A stretch of DNA of 64,000 nt from NCBI GenBank assembly GCA_003598085.1, contig QZKU01000068.1, positions 1 through 64,000 on the forward strand, given 5' to 3'. The notes under the pieces were generated by a model, which was not told where the DNA came from, searched no databases, and was given only the letters and a program-made list of their open reading frames with translations. Below, piece after piece: positions 8,886 through 16,920 of this stretch (the stretch's first letter is position 1; every line of letters begins with the position of its first letter). A program made the position numbers and the translations under genes. This stretch comes from Candidatus Abyssobacteria bacterium SURF_5 (GTDB taxonomy: Bacteria > Abyssobacteria > SURF-5).

Positions 8886-10331
8886 CTACGGTTTGTAGAT
8901 CGTGCGAGTTTCTATGCTGGTGACCGCAGTTTTCGGGTCCCGACCGAGGTCCATTCCGCGCACTCGCCAGGAGATGGTGCGCCCGCTCGGAATCATGGCC
9001 CAGATCGATTCGGGCATCGTCCAGCTTGTCTGGTCGAGAACGAGTTTCAGGTCCTTATACGTGGAGTGCCAAGGCGAATTCCCGATCTTTATTTCGACTG
9101 CAAATACGTTGTTGGTCTCCCCGTCGGCTGTCCAGCAAAAGAACGGCGCTTCTGAGAGCGTTTCGCCTGCAGCGGGTAAAAGAAGCAATATCTCAGTCAA
9201 TGGCGAATAATGGTATCCCATATCGACCATGCCGCCGTCCTGCTGATGATCGGTCCGTGTCGTATAGGCATCAAGTCCCAGCGCCTCAGCCGTATCGCTC
9301 CCGGCATCCACGCAGGGGCTGTCGGCGCTTTGGCCGGCGGCAAGCTGACTCAAGTAATAATCTCCGAGCGGCCCGTCCGCAAAGAGAGGGTCGGCATCCA
9401 AGTTACCGTCGGCCCATTCCAAAGTTGAGCCGATTTCGATTTTCGCAGCCGCCGCGCCCCCCATGACATCGCTGTATTCAACACTGACCGACGATTGCTC
9501 CCACAGGTAAATTTCGTCGCCCTCCCATGCTGAATCCTGCCAGAGAATGCAGTTGGAAAGAACTGCATTCGAATCGTAAAAAGCGACTCCCCCGCCGGCT
9601 TCCCAGGCGCTGTTGCCGCGAATTGTGCTGCTGGTCAAGGTGAGCGTCGAATGGCTCGCGTCGATGCCGCCGCCATAGGAATCGGTAAGATTCTCACCAA
9701 TGATGCAATTGATAATATCGGATGAAGAAAAAAAGAACGTCATACCGCCGCCGCCGACAAGCGATTCATTCGCAATAATAGCGGAATTCTCTACAGTCAC
9801 AGCAGCGTCGGCCGCATAAATGGCCCCGCCGTGGAAGAAGGCGACGTTGTCGCTGAACGTGCATCCGCTTATGATTGGAGACGCCCCGTCAACGTATAAT
9901 GCACCTCCGAGGTAAGCTGCGTTCCCGATAAACCTGCAATTCCGGATAATGGCGCTGGAACCGGTATCGATATATGTTGCGCCGCCTCCATCCGCAGATC
10001 CATTCAGAACCGTAAACCCGTCCACAAGCTGATTCCCGCCGCCGGTAAAAGAGAAGCCTCTCCCCTCGCCTTCGCAGTCGATAACACAGGAGACAGGACC
10101 ATTCTGAGAGCGCAGCGTGATTGATTTACCGCGAAAATCAAGGTCTTTGTTATTCGGGCCGTTATACGTGCCGTCGGCTACCAGCACGATGTCGTTGTTC
10201 GCGGCCGCATCCAGAGCGCTCTGGAGCGTGATGAAATCGGCGGGGACATGGATTATTCCGGCCGGCGCAGATGCAGCAAAAAACAAGAACCATGAAATTA
10301 TCGCAAGTGGAGTCGCAACAAGATGTTTCAT
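8886..10331 (-). CDS. secreted parallel beta-helix protein
   Basis: A 481-residue exported protein. Starting at the ATG at 10331 gives a clean signal peptide (MKHLVATPLAIISWFLFF, cleavage near ASAPAG) with GGAGG 8 nt upstream; an ATG at 10346 would add five residues. Residues about 30-330 repeat short strands such as GGGATYIDTGSSAIIRNC and GGAIYAADAAVTVENS, the right-handed beta-helix pattern of pectate-lyase-like and Pmp-like proteins. Residues about 390-480 look like a beta-sandwich domain (FCWTADGETNNVFAVEI). Likely cell-surface or extracellular; a polysaccharide-related role is possible but no catalytic residues can be identified. Confidence 0.75.
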   Translation of the reverse strand: MKHLVATPLAIISWFLFFAASAPAGIIHVPADFITLQSALDAAANNDIVLVADGTYNGPNNKDLDFRGKSITLRSQNGPVSCVIDCEGEGRGFSFTGGGNQLVDGFTVLNGSADGGGATYIDTGSSAIIRNCRFIGNAAYLGGALYVDGASPIISGCTFSDNVAFFHGGAIYAADAAVTVENSAIIANESLVGGGGMTFFFSSSDIINCIIGENLTDSYGGGIDASHSTLTLTSSTIRGNSAWEAGGGVAFYDSNAVLSNCILWQDSAWEGDEIYLWEQSSVSVEYSDVMGGAAAAKIEIGSTLEWADGNLDADPLFADGPLGDYYLSQLAAGQSADSPCVDAGSDTAEALGLDAYTTRTDHQQDGGMVDMGYHYSPLTEILLLLPAAGETLSEAPFFCWTADGETNNVFAVEIKIGNSPWHSTYKDLKLVLDQTSWTMPESIWAMIPSGRTISWRVRGMDLGRDPKTAVTSIETRTIYKP

Positions 10332-10571
10332 TAGCTTTGCCTCCATTGTTTCGCCTCCCGCCGGCGGTGCCCGATAAAATCAGCAAGTGGCGGTACCTGA
10401 TGGCCAGGAGCCAGACAAGCCGTACCGCGAACGTCCCGTTTTTTGTACTGAGATACTGTAAACATTCCATCCTTCTTTAGCTAGATGCTGCGGGCGGTTT
10501 TTTGAGGATAAGGTTACTTTTCTACGAAAGCACAACTGCTTCATGAACGACAGAGAAATCAGCAAGCCCTC
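10332..10571. promoter_or_regulatory. leader of the beta-helix gene with a structured element
   Basis: This interval is the upstream region of the minus-strand beta-helix gene and the far upstream region of lexA. It contains a 7-bp inverted repeat GCGGTAC (10390-10396) / GTACCGC (10422-10428), with a smaller inner hairpin TGGC/GCCA at 10401-10413. On the minus strand this would fold in the 5' leader about 60 nt before the start codon. I cannot match it to a known riboswitch. No confident promoter for the beta-helix gene was identified. Confidence 0.35.
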
Positions 10572-10600
10572 TTGACAAGTATACAAATGTATACTATACT
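10572..10600 (+). promoter_or_regulatory. strong sigma-70 promoter of the lexA-polB cassette
   Basis: TTGACA (10572-10577, perfect) and TATACT (10595-10600) are separated by exactly 17 nt. The predicted start is near 10607, about 50 nt before the lexA ATG. The spacer is filled by a perfect inverted repeat (separate entry), which fits repression of the whole cassette by its own first product. Confidence 0.8.
10578..10595. promoter_or_regulatory. putative LexA operator (AGTATAC-N4-GTATACT)
   Basis: AGTATACAAATGTATACT is a perfect 7-bp inverted repeat around AAAT and occupies the spacer between -35 and -10 of the lexA promoter. Its position and symmetry are those of an autoregulatory LexA box. 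The half site differs from CTGT-N8-ACAG (gamma-proteobacteria), GAAC-N4-GTTC (Firmicutes) and GTTC-N7-GTTC (alpha-proteobacteria), so it would be a lineage-specific box. I found no second copy in this window. Confidence 0.65.
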
Positions 10601-10656
10601 ATGGGCGGGAAGAGAAAGATGCCGCTGTTCAATAGCGTCGGGTGAAGGGAAAGCCA

Positions 10657-11265
10657 ATGAAAACACAATTGACCGATCGCCAGGAGATGGTGCTGAATTT
10701 CATCAAGGCTTTTACGGATCGAAACGGGTATCCTCCCACGATCCGCGAGATATGCGCGCATTTTCATTTTTTGCCGCGGGCGGCGGCGAACCATGTGAAT
10801 GCGCTCGTGAGAAAAGGGTATCTCTCGAAGGCGCCTCGCAAATCGCGTTCTCTTGAAGTGATTGGACGGAGCCGGCGCGATTTGAGGGAGATACCCATCG
10901 TGGGCCGGGTCGCCGCCGGCGAGCCGATCCTGGCGGTTGAGAACATTGAAGGAGCGATCATGCTGCCGGCTGAATGGGTTCACGGAGGAGAAAGCTTTCT
11001 GTTGCGGGTTGAGGGCGACAGCATGGTGAACGCGCACATCTGTTCCGGCGACTACGTAGTGGTGAAGCGGCAAGCGACGGCCGAGAGCGGCGATATCGTG
11101 GTCGCACTGCTTGAAGAGGAGGCGACGGTAAAACGATTTGTCAAGGAAAAGGATCGGATCGTTCTGAAGCCCGAGAACGAGCGGATGCAGCCAATAGTCG
11201 TCGAGAACGGCGCTCGATCGCTCCGGATAATAGGAAAGGTTGTGGGAGTATGGAGAACCATTTAG
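10657..11265 (+). CDS. lexA: LexA repressor heading a PolB cassette
   Basis: A 202-residue LexA. The winged-helix DNA-binding domain is residues 1-70 (LTDRQEMVLNFI ... GYPPTIREI). The Ala87-Gly88 self-cleavage site sits in VGRVAAGEP, the catalytic Ser122 in EGDSMV and Lys159 in ATVKRF, so RecA-stimulated autocleavage should be intact. A GTG at 10642 is in frame, but the ATG at 10657 is preferred because GAAGGGA precedes it and the product then begins as normal LexA does. The recA-like gene starts inside its last codons (16-nt overlap). It should repress its own cassette through the operator at 10578-10595. Whether it is the only cellular LexA or a dedicated second copy cannot be told. Confidence 0.93.
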   Translation: MKTQLTDRQEMVLNFIKAFTDRNGYPPTIREICAHFHFLPRAAANHVNALVRKGYLSKAPRKSRSLEVIGRSRRDLREIPIVGRVAAGEPILAVENIEGAIMLPAEWVHGGESFLLRVEGDSMVNAHICSGDYVVVKRQATAESGDIVVALLEEEATVKRFVKEKDRIVLKPENERMQPIVVENGARSLRIIGKVVGVWRTI

Positions 11266-11930
11266 TTTCATCCGACGAGATGCTGGAGGCAATCCGCGCC
11301 GATTTGAAGACGGCTTCGCCGGCCAACCTCATCACCGTCTATGGGCGGAGCGCATCGTCGATCACATATCTTGCCCTGTATATGGCGTTTGCCGGAGTCG
11401 CCCATCGCGTGCCGGTCGTTTTTCTGGATGGCGGCAATTCCTTTAATCCATATCTCATTTCGAAGCTGGCGCGCCGGATTGGGGCGCGTCCCGAGGAACT
11501 GCTAAGCCGCGTTTATATTTCCCGCGCGTTTACCTGCCATCAGATGCAGGCGCTGGTGGTTGATCGACTTGAAGACGCTCTTCGAAAATATTCGACCCGG
11601 GTCGCAATCGTCTCGGGGTTGCTGGACACGTTTTATGATCAGGACGTCCCTTTTGGCGAGGCATATGCGCTGCTGAATTCGGCGGCAACCGAATTTGTGC
11701 GCCTGGCGGAAGGCAGCGCTCGCATCTTGCTCGCCTGTCCCGATACGCATCTCCCCCTTGCAGACCGGCAGAAGGTTTTTTTAAGCCTTTTGAAGAAGGT
11801 CTCTCAGAAGGTGCTTCATTGTGAGGACACCGAAACCGAGAACAAGTTCATCATGGAAAAGCCGTACCGAAAACTGTATAACCGTCCGAGGAGTGCAACT
11901 CCTTCCCAGAAATTATTGGAATGGAGGTGA
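11250..11930 (+). CDS. RecA/RadA-like ATPase fold with degenerate P-loop
   Basis: A 226-residue protein. VVFLDGGNSFNPYLI and the following SRVYISRAFTCHQM align in style with Rad51/RadA/RadB proteins (the strand after Walker A, and the IxxxRAxTxxQ block). RVAIVSGLLDTFYD sits where Walker B should be. The P-loop itself reads GRSASSIT (residues 32-39), lacking the GK(T/S) core, so nucleotide hydrolysis is doubtful. By position between LexA and a polymerase it resembles ImuA, the RecA-fold accessory factor of mutasome cassettes; RecA-like proteins also accompany archaeal PolB2. It overlaps lexA by 16 nt and is followed after 6 nt by the small gene, so the genes are co-translated. It is not the main recombinase. 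Confidence 0.7.
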   Translation: MENHLVSSDEMLEAIRADLKTASPANLITVYGRSASSITYLALYMAFAGVAHRVPVVFLDGGNSFNPYLISKLARRIGARPEELLSRVYISRAFTCHQMQALVVDRLEDALRKYSTRVAIVSGLLDTFYDQDVPFGEAYALLNSAATEFVRLAEGSARILLACPDTHLPLADRQKVFLSLLKKVSQKVLHCEDTETENKFIMEKPYRKLYNRPRSATPSQKLLEWR

Positions 11931-11936
11931 TGGGCA

Positions 11937-12203
11937 GTGGGAAGAACAGTTTTACCCATTGCACAGGTTATCCAACAGGAACGAGATGAATGGGCGAAAT
12001 TCCGCCGCGTTCTCAGGCATGAGGATCAGCAGGCATTTGACGAATTGTTCGGCATCGCGAAGTACCACTCCCCCGCCTTCGCATATGCATCGCGACCCGT
12101 CCCTACGGAAGCAGTTTTCATGTCCATCCTGCTCGAACATCAGAAAACGATCGTGCGGCTGCAAAAGCGGCTCGAGGAACTGGAGCGCCCGCAGAAAGAG
12201 TAG
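11937..12203 (+). CDS. small conserved protein of the PolB cassette
   Basis: An 88-residue protein starting at GTG 11937, with a near-consensus GGAGGTGA 7 nt upstream. An ATG overlapping the previous stop gives only 19 codons and was rejected. It begins VGRTVLPIAQVI, has an acidic/aromatic middle (EWAKFRRVLRHEDQQAFDEL) and ends in a likely coiled coil (ILLEHQKTIVRLQKRLEEL). From memory, small archaeal proteins with a GRT start, FRR..R..DQ..FD.LF core and a SI.LEQ..RI end look similar, which would fit the archaeal flavour of the neighbouring polymerase. No enzymatic motif is visible. A bridging role between the RecA-like protein and polymerase is inference. Confidence 0.65.
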   Translation: MGRTVLPIAQVIQQERDEWAKFRRVLRHEDQQAFDELFGIAKYHSPAFAYASRPVPTEAVFMSILLEHQKTIVRLQKRLEELERPQKE

Positions 12204-12276
12204 CCCGTTATTTTTACGGCCCGGCGCGCGCAAACATTCTGCCGATTCCTGGTCACGAAGGAATGACCTTTATGAA

Positions 12277-14565
12277 ATGCCCGTCCCTGCTTCTCGTTCG
12301 GCGAGGAAAGAAAAGGACAATTTCTTCATTAAGAGAACAGGCCATCAACCCGGAGCGTTTCGCTTGCATACCGGCTGGTTATTCGACATTTATTTCGATG
12401 AGCGCGGAATGACGTTGTGGATGATCGATGGCGAAGGCGAACGCATCCGTCTGACCATTCCGTACAAACCTTCATTTTTTGTCGATGGGTCGCCGCCTGT
12501 CGTGCGTCGGGTAAACGAGACCCTGAAAAAGAAGAGGAAACCGATATCGGTTTCCCCGGCAAAGCAAACCGACTTCTGGACCGGCAAGAGCAGATCGGTT
12601 CTTCGCATATCGACGGAACCATCTCATTTTCACGCGCTGGTAAATCAGGTCTCGCGGATCGGCGGCGTGGAATTGTTCAATTGCGATATTCCGCCGGAAC
12701 AATTATTTTTCTATGAGACCGATCTGTTTCCTCTCGCTTTCTGCGAATTTGAATATTCGCATGACGGCGCAATCCGACACATCCGCAGCCTCACCATGCC
12801 ATGGGATATGACGTACACGCTGCCGCCGCTGGTTATCATGAAGCTTACCGCCTCTCCGAACGGCGCAAATCCCAATTACGGCGGGAGAAATTGCCCGCTG
12901 CGAGTGGAAATCGAGGGAAACGAATATGTTCTGGAAAATGAAGAACTGCTTGAAACTCTTGAGAAAATGCTGCTTCGTCACGACCCGGACGTGATCTCGA
13001 CCGAGTGGGGAGACTCATTCATTATCCCGCGGCTGCTCCAGATGACGCGAAGTTGGAGAAAACCGCTTTCATTCAACCGGGACAGGCATCGCGATGTCAC
13101 GACGCGGCGGGGCGCGTCCTATTTCTCATACGGTCGAATTGTGTATCGCGCGCCCGCGCAAAACTTTTTCGGGCGCTGGCATATCGACATTGAGAATTCG
13201 TTTATCGCATCGGAGACGGGCCTTGACGGCCTGTTTGAACTGGCACGCCTTGCGAAAATTCCGATACAGCGCCTGGCGCGGACATCGCCCGGAACGGGCA
13301 TCTCCTCCATGCAGTTGAATATGGCCGTGCGCGAAAACATTCTCATTCCCTGGCGGAAGCGCATGCCCGAAGACTTCAAATCGGGACTCGAGCTTCTTGT
13401 TACCGATAAGGGGGGGCTGGTATATCTGCCGAAGCCGGGCGTATATGATGCGGTGATGGAAATCGATTTTGCATCGATGTATCCTGCGATCATGGTGAAT
13501 CACAATATCTCTCCCGAGACAATCAACTGTTCGTGCTGCGAGGGAGCGGCGGTGCCGGAAATCGGCTACCACGCCTGCACCCGGCGCCGGGGGCTGATTC
13601 CCAAGGTGCTCGAACCGATCCTGGAGAAGCGGCGGGTGTATAAGCAAATGGCCAAAGAGACGCGCGACGCCAAGATGAGGGCGGTGTACAAGCGGCGGCA
13701 AACGGCGTTAAAGTGGATGCTGGTCACCTGCTTCGGATATCTCGGGTATAAGAACGCGCGTTTCGGCAGAATCGAGGCGCACGAGGCGGTGACGGCGCTG
13801 GGACGCGAGAAACTTCTCCAGGCAAAGGAGATCGCCGAACGGAGGGGCTTTCAACTGGTGCATGCGATTGTCGATTCGCTGTGGGTTCGGAAGGACGGCA
13901 TGACAGAAGTCGAGCAAAGCGAACTCCTGAAGGAGATCTCGGAAACCGTCGGCATAACGATCTCACTCGAGGGAAATTACCGGTGGATTGCATTCGCTCC
14001 CTCGAGAACGGCGTCCGAAGTTGCCGTCGCCAATCGCTATTTCGGCCTCTTCGAGAACGGCGAGATGAAACTGAGAGGCTTGGAGGTGAGGCGGTCCGAT
14101 ATGCCTCCCATCGTAAAGAGCATGCAGGCCGAGATGCTTTTGGTTCTTTCTCATGCGGCAAATGCGGAAGAATACCGACTGAAAGAACCGGAACTCATGG
14201 GCATCCTCAACAAGTATCTTGCAGAAGTAAGGAGCGGGAAAGTTTCCGCCGAGAACCTGGTGATCTCGCGGAAAATGTCGAAAAATCCGGCTGACTATAA
14301 AACCAATACCGCCATGGCCGCCGCCAGTAAAGCGCTGGCCGCGGCAGGAGTGAATCCGCAGCCGGGCGAGCGAGTGGACCTGGTCATCGTGGATTCGCAA
14401 GCACGGGATCAGATAATAAAGGCGATCCCTTATACTCCCGGTGTCGAGAAGGTGGACTCCTATGATGTTGAGCAGTATTCGGAGCTATTGATTCGAGCTG
14501 CAGAGGCTATTCTTTTGCGGAAGATTACAAAAGAAGACATAAGAAAGGGGCGGGCCGCCAAATAA
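12277..14565 (+). CDS. PolB2-like family B DNA polymerase, exonuclease-dead
   Basis: A 762-residue polymerase if started at ATG 12277; the frame is open further upstream, but that part overlaps the two preceding genes and is not polymerase-like. Motif A is intact (EIDFASMYP, Asp397). Motif B is changed (LKWMLVTCFGYLGY, about 478-491, lacking the usual KxxxNSxYG asparagine). Motif C keeps one carboxylate (IVDSLW, Asp533) in place of DTD. The exonuclease region has lost its acidic residues: Exo I reads LVIMKL (185-190) and Exo II EWGDSFIIP without the FD aspartate. Cysteines 418, 420, 421 and 434 form a possible metal site. This pattern matches PolB2 (Sulfolobales Dpo2), the divergent family B group linked to damage-induced mutagenesis. 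As the last gene of a LexA cassette it is probably a translesion or mutagenic polymerase. Confidence 0.85.
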   Translation: MPVPASRSARKEKDNFFIKRTGHQPGAFRLHTGWLFDIYFDERGMTLWMIDGEGERIRLTIPYKPSFFVDGSPPVVRRVNETLKKKRKPISVSPAKQTDFWTGKSRSVLRISTEPSHFHALVNQVSRIGGVELFNCDIPPEQLFFYETDLFPLAFCEFEYSHDGAIRHIRSLTMPWDMTYTLPPLVIMKLTASPNGANPNYGGRNCPLRVEIEGNEYVLENEELLETLEKMLLRHDPDVISTEWGDSFIIPRLLQMTRSWRKPLSFNRDRHRDVTTRRGASYFSYGRIVYRAPAQNFFGRWHIDIENSFIASETGLDGLFELARLAKIPIQRLARTSPGTGISSMQLNMAVRENILIPWRKRMPEDFKSGLELLVTDKGGLVYLPKPGVYDAVMEIDFASMYPAIMVNHNISPETINCSCCEGAAVPEIGYHACTRRRGLIPKVLEPILEKRRVYKQMAKETRDAKMRAVYKRRQTALKWMLVTCFGYLGYKNARFGRIEAHEAVTALGREKLLQAKEIAERRGFQLVHAIVDSLWVRKDGMTEVEQSELLKEISETVGITISLEGNYRWIAFAPSRTASEVAVANRYFGLFENGEMKLRGLEVRRSDMPPIVKSMQAEMLLVLSHAANAEEYRLKEPELMGILNKYLAEVRSGKVSAENLVISRKMSKNPADYKTNTAMAAASKALAAAGVNPQPGERVDLVIVDSQARDQIIKAIPYTPGVEKVDSYDVEQYSELLIRAAEAILLRKITKEDIRKGRAAK

Positions 14566-14587
14566 AAAACATGATACTGCAAGCCTC

Positions 14588-16153
14588 CTAGAATTTCACG
14601 TTGATATTGGCTCCCACCAGATAGTAATCGAATCCGGCGGCCGAATCCACCGAGAAATTGCCGCCTTCCCCGAAGAGTTCGACGGCGCAATTATTGGTGA
14701 TTCTATATCCGATGGAGCCATACCCTCCTCCGACCAGTTCATCCGCATTGTCGCCGGATCTGCGGAACGACTCGTGGCCGAAGAAAGGCTCCACGTACAG
14801 ATAGAGTTTCTGGCGCTCATAATAAGCCGACGCAAATATCTGGTTCGAGATGAAATCGTTCGGATCGAAATAGCCGCCGCCGCTCTGTCGATTGAAGTTG
14901 AGATACCTCACCCGGTAGCCGATGTTGATCGCGGGATTCTTGGGATAGATGAGATATCGAGTGACCAACAGCACCTCGTCCGAGTCGTTATCGTCGGAAA
15001 AGTCGCTGTACGTGTAGCCCACGTGCGCAAACAGACGGTCCGTCAGATTCTGAAAGAGATACACATTCGTCCGGGTAACTCGGATGTCGTTCTCGATCAA
15101 ATCCGCGACTTCTGCGAAAAAATCTCTTGTAACGACAACGCCGGCCTTTCCCTTCAGCACATCGACATCGGCGCGAGCGCTCCAGGTAAAGAACGTGTCG
15201 CTGTCGCCAGCATCAGATTGCGCTACGCCGACCCCCGCTCCCACTCCGACGTGCGCGGTCGGATTGGCGTAAACTGTCAGCGCCGCCTCATCTGCACTGT
15301 TTTCGAGCGAATGATTGCGGGCTTCTGTGTGCCTGTATTGCAGGTCGGCATTGAGGCCGTACACCCAGAATGTGGCGCCGGCGGAGTAGGTATCGACGAG
15401 ATTGCCGTCTGAATCGTCATAATGGCTGTACTGAGCCTTGGCGCTCGGCCGGAATTGCGCGGATAGCGCCTGATCCAAACGATGTAATTCTCTTTCCTGA
15501 TATGGAAACGTCGGCTCCAGCATATCCTTATTTTGAATGGCCGTCTCGCGCTCCCCCAGCGCCAGATAGGCGTGGGCCATGCCGAGACGCGCATCGAAGT
15601 TCTCCTCTTCGGCCAGCAGGACCTCGTAAAGAGGAATCGCCTCAGCGGGCTTTCCCTTCCAGTTCAGGGCGTTCGCCTTCACGAGGAGAGCATCCCGGTT
15701 TCCCGGAGCCAGTTGCAAAACTCTATCGGCCTCATGTATCGCCTCATCATAGCTGCCGGCCCATGACAACGTTCGCGCGAGGTGAACGCGCGCTTCAATA
15801 AAACCAGGATTCCTTCGCAGCATCGGCTGGAGTACGGCGATGGCATCATCATATCGATCGGCCCACGAGATGTAAACAGCCATTTGCAATCGCTCTTCGT
15901 CAGAGAAATTCTTGTTGAGCTCGAGAGCTTTCAGGTATTCGGCGGCCGCCTGCTGCAACTCGTCGCGTTGGACGTACAGGTCACCAAGTTCCTTGCGAAG
16001 AACCCCTTTCTCTTTATCGGTCTCTACGCGCGCGATCGCCTCTTGAAGAGCCTTCACTGCATCGCCCTCGTCGGCGGCAAAGACGCGACATCCCAGCAAT
16101 AGAATGATTACGATTCCGCACGCGAGCGCGAAAACTTTTCTCCTTATGCCCAT
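14588..16153 (-). CDS. TPR/outer-membrane beta-barrel exporter (YaiO/PgaA-like)
   Basis: A 521-residue protein: signal peptide (about 1-26, VFALACGIVIILLLGCRVFA), tetratricopeptide repeats (about 30-210, e.g. AAAEYLKALELNKNFSDEE), then an amphipathic C-terminal domain of about 300 residues with alternating aromatic strands ending in a terminal Phe (GANINVKF), the outer-membrane barrel signature. The design is that of PgaA/BcsC/YaiO, in which periplasmic TPRs guide an exopolysaccharide to the pore. It is the last gene of the operon, overlapping the deacetylase gene by 10 nt, and is convergent with the polymerase gene. Confidence 0.82.
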   Translation of the reverse strand: MGIRRKVFALACGIVIILLLGCRVFAADEGDAVKALQEAIARVETDKEKGVLRKELGDLYVQRDELQQAAAEYLKALELNKNFSDEERLQMAVYISWADRYDDAIAVLQPMLRRNPGFIEARVHLARTLSWAGSYDEAIHEADRVLQLAPGNRDALLVKANALNWKGKPAEAIPLYEVLLAEEENFDARLGMAHAYLALGERETAIQNKDMLEPTFPYQERELHRLDQALSAQFRPSAKAQYSHYDDSDGNLVDTYSAGATFWVYGLNADLQYRHTEARNHSLENSADEAALTVYANPTAHVGVGAGVGVAQSDAGDSDTFFTWSARADVDVLKGKAGVVVTRDFFAEVADLIENDIRVTRTNVYLFQNLTDRLFAHVGYTYSDFSDDNDSDEVLLVTRYLIYPKNPAINIGYRVRYLNFNRQSGGGYFDPNDFISNQIFASAYYERQKLYLYVEPFFGHESFRRSGDNADELVGGGYGSIGYRITNNCAVELFGEGGNFSVDSAAGFDYYLVGANINVKF

Positions 16154-16920
16154 ACTCCTCCTACGTACTGTCGGAACGACGCGAGGTCCAACTTGTTATT
16201 GATGTTGAGCCGGGGAATGCGGTCAAGCCCATGGCTGGGCGACAACATTCCCTCATCTGATGTAAAGAAGTATTTAACCCCCTGTTTTTTCGCAACTTCG
16301 ATGGTTTTCTGATTATATGAGCCGAACGGCCACGCCAGGATTTCGGGATATACACCCAATTCGCTCGAAAAGATATCCGAAAAGGTTGCAAGATCCTGCC
16401 GCAACTGTTCAGGGGAAATCCCGGCGGCTCCCTTTCCCTTATGCAGAGCATGTGTATGGCAGCCGAACTCGACGAGGCCACTATTCGCGAGGAATCTGTA
16501 CTCGTCCCAGCTCAAGAGCGGCCGATTGCCGCCGAAATGAAGATAGCGCCCAACGTACTCTCCGATGATGTTAATGACAGCCGTGAACTTGTACTGCTGC
16601 AGAATTGGAAAAACATATTCGGTAAAGCTGGCGTACCCGTCATCAAATGTCACTACGATATCCTTCTCCCGCCCGAATCCGGCAATGGGCAATGCTTTTG
16701 GGGAAACGGCTCTATATCCTTCCGAATACAGCCACTCCATGTGTGCGGCAAACAGTGATGGAGAAGTCGTGTAATCGTCCAGATACTGGTCCGAGATATC
16801 GTGGTACAGCAGCACCGGAATGCGGTTGCTTTCGGCAAAGACGCGGCGCGAGAGCGAGGAGGAAAGCAACATCGCCACCCCCGTGTGCTTCAGGAATTTT
16901 CTTCTGGTGATCTTGTTCAT
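16144..16920 (-). CDS. Tat-exported polysaccharide deacetylase (NodB domain)
   Basis: A 258-residue protein from the ATG at 16920, chosen because it overlaps the upstream TGA as ATGA and gives a perfect twin-arginine leader (ITRRKFLKHTGVAMLL). The frame is open to 17013, but that part is not conserved-looking. NodB motifs are TFDDGY (motif 1, catalytic Asp and metal Asp), CHTHALH (metal histidines) and WPFGSY. It is expected to remove N-acetyl groups from a polymer in the periplasm, as PgaB or IcaB does. Immediate neighbours are a glycosidase and the TPR-barrel exporter. Confidence 0.88.
   Translation of the reverse strand: MNKITRRKFLKHTGVAMLLSSSLSRRVFAESNRIPVLLYHDISDQYLDDYTTSPSLFAAHMEWLYSEGYRAVSPKALPIAGFGREKDIVVTFDDGYASFTEYVFPILQQYKFTAVINIIGEYVGRYLHFGGNRPLLSWDEYRFLANSGLVEFGCHTHALHKGKGAAGISPEQLRQDLATFSDIFSSELGVYPEILAWPFGSYNQKTIEVAKKQGVKYFFTSDEGMLSPSHGLDRIPRLNINNKLDLASFRQYVGGVWA

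Noticed and set aside
11250-11930. RecA-like gene as the housekeeping recA
   Set aside because: Too short, P-loop destroyed, and no RecA signature or C-terminal domain.
11821-12276. N-terminal extension of the polymerase frame by about 150 codons
   Set aside because: It runs through the RecA-like and small genes in another frame, has basic low-complexity composition and no family similarity. The polymerase-like sequence begins after ATG 12277.
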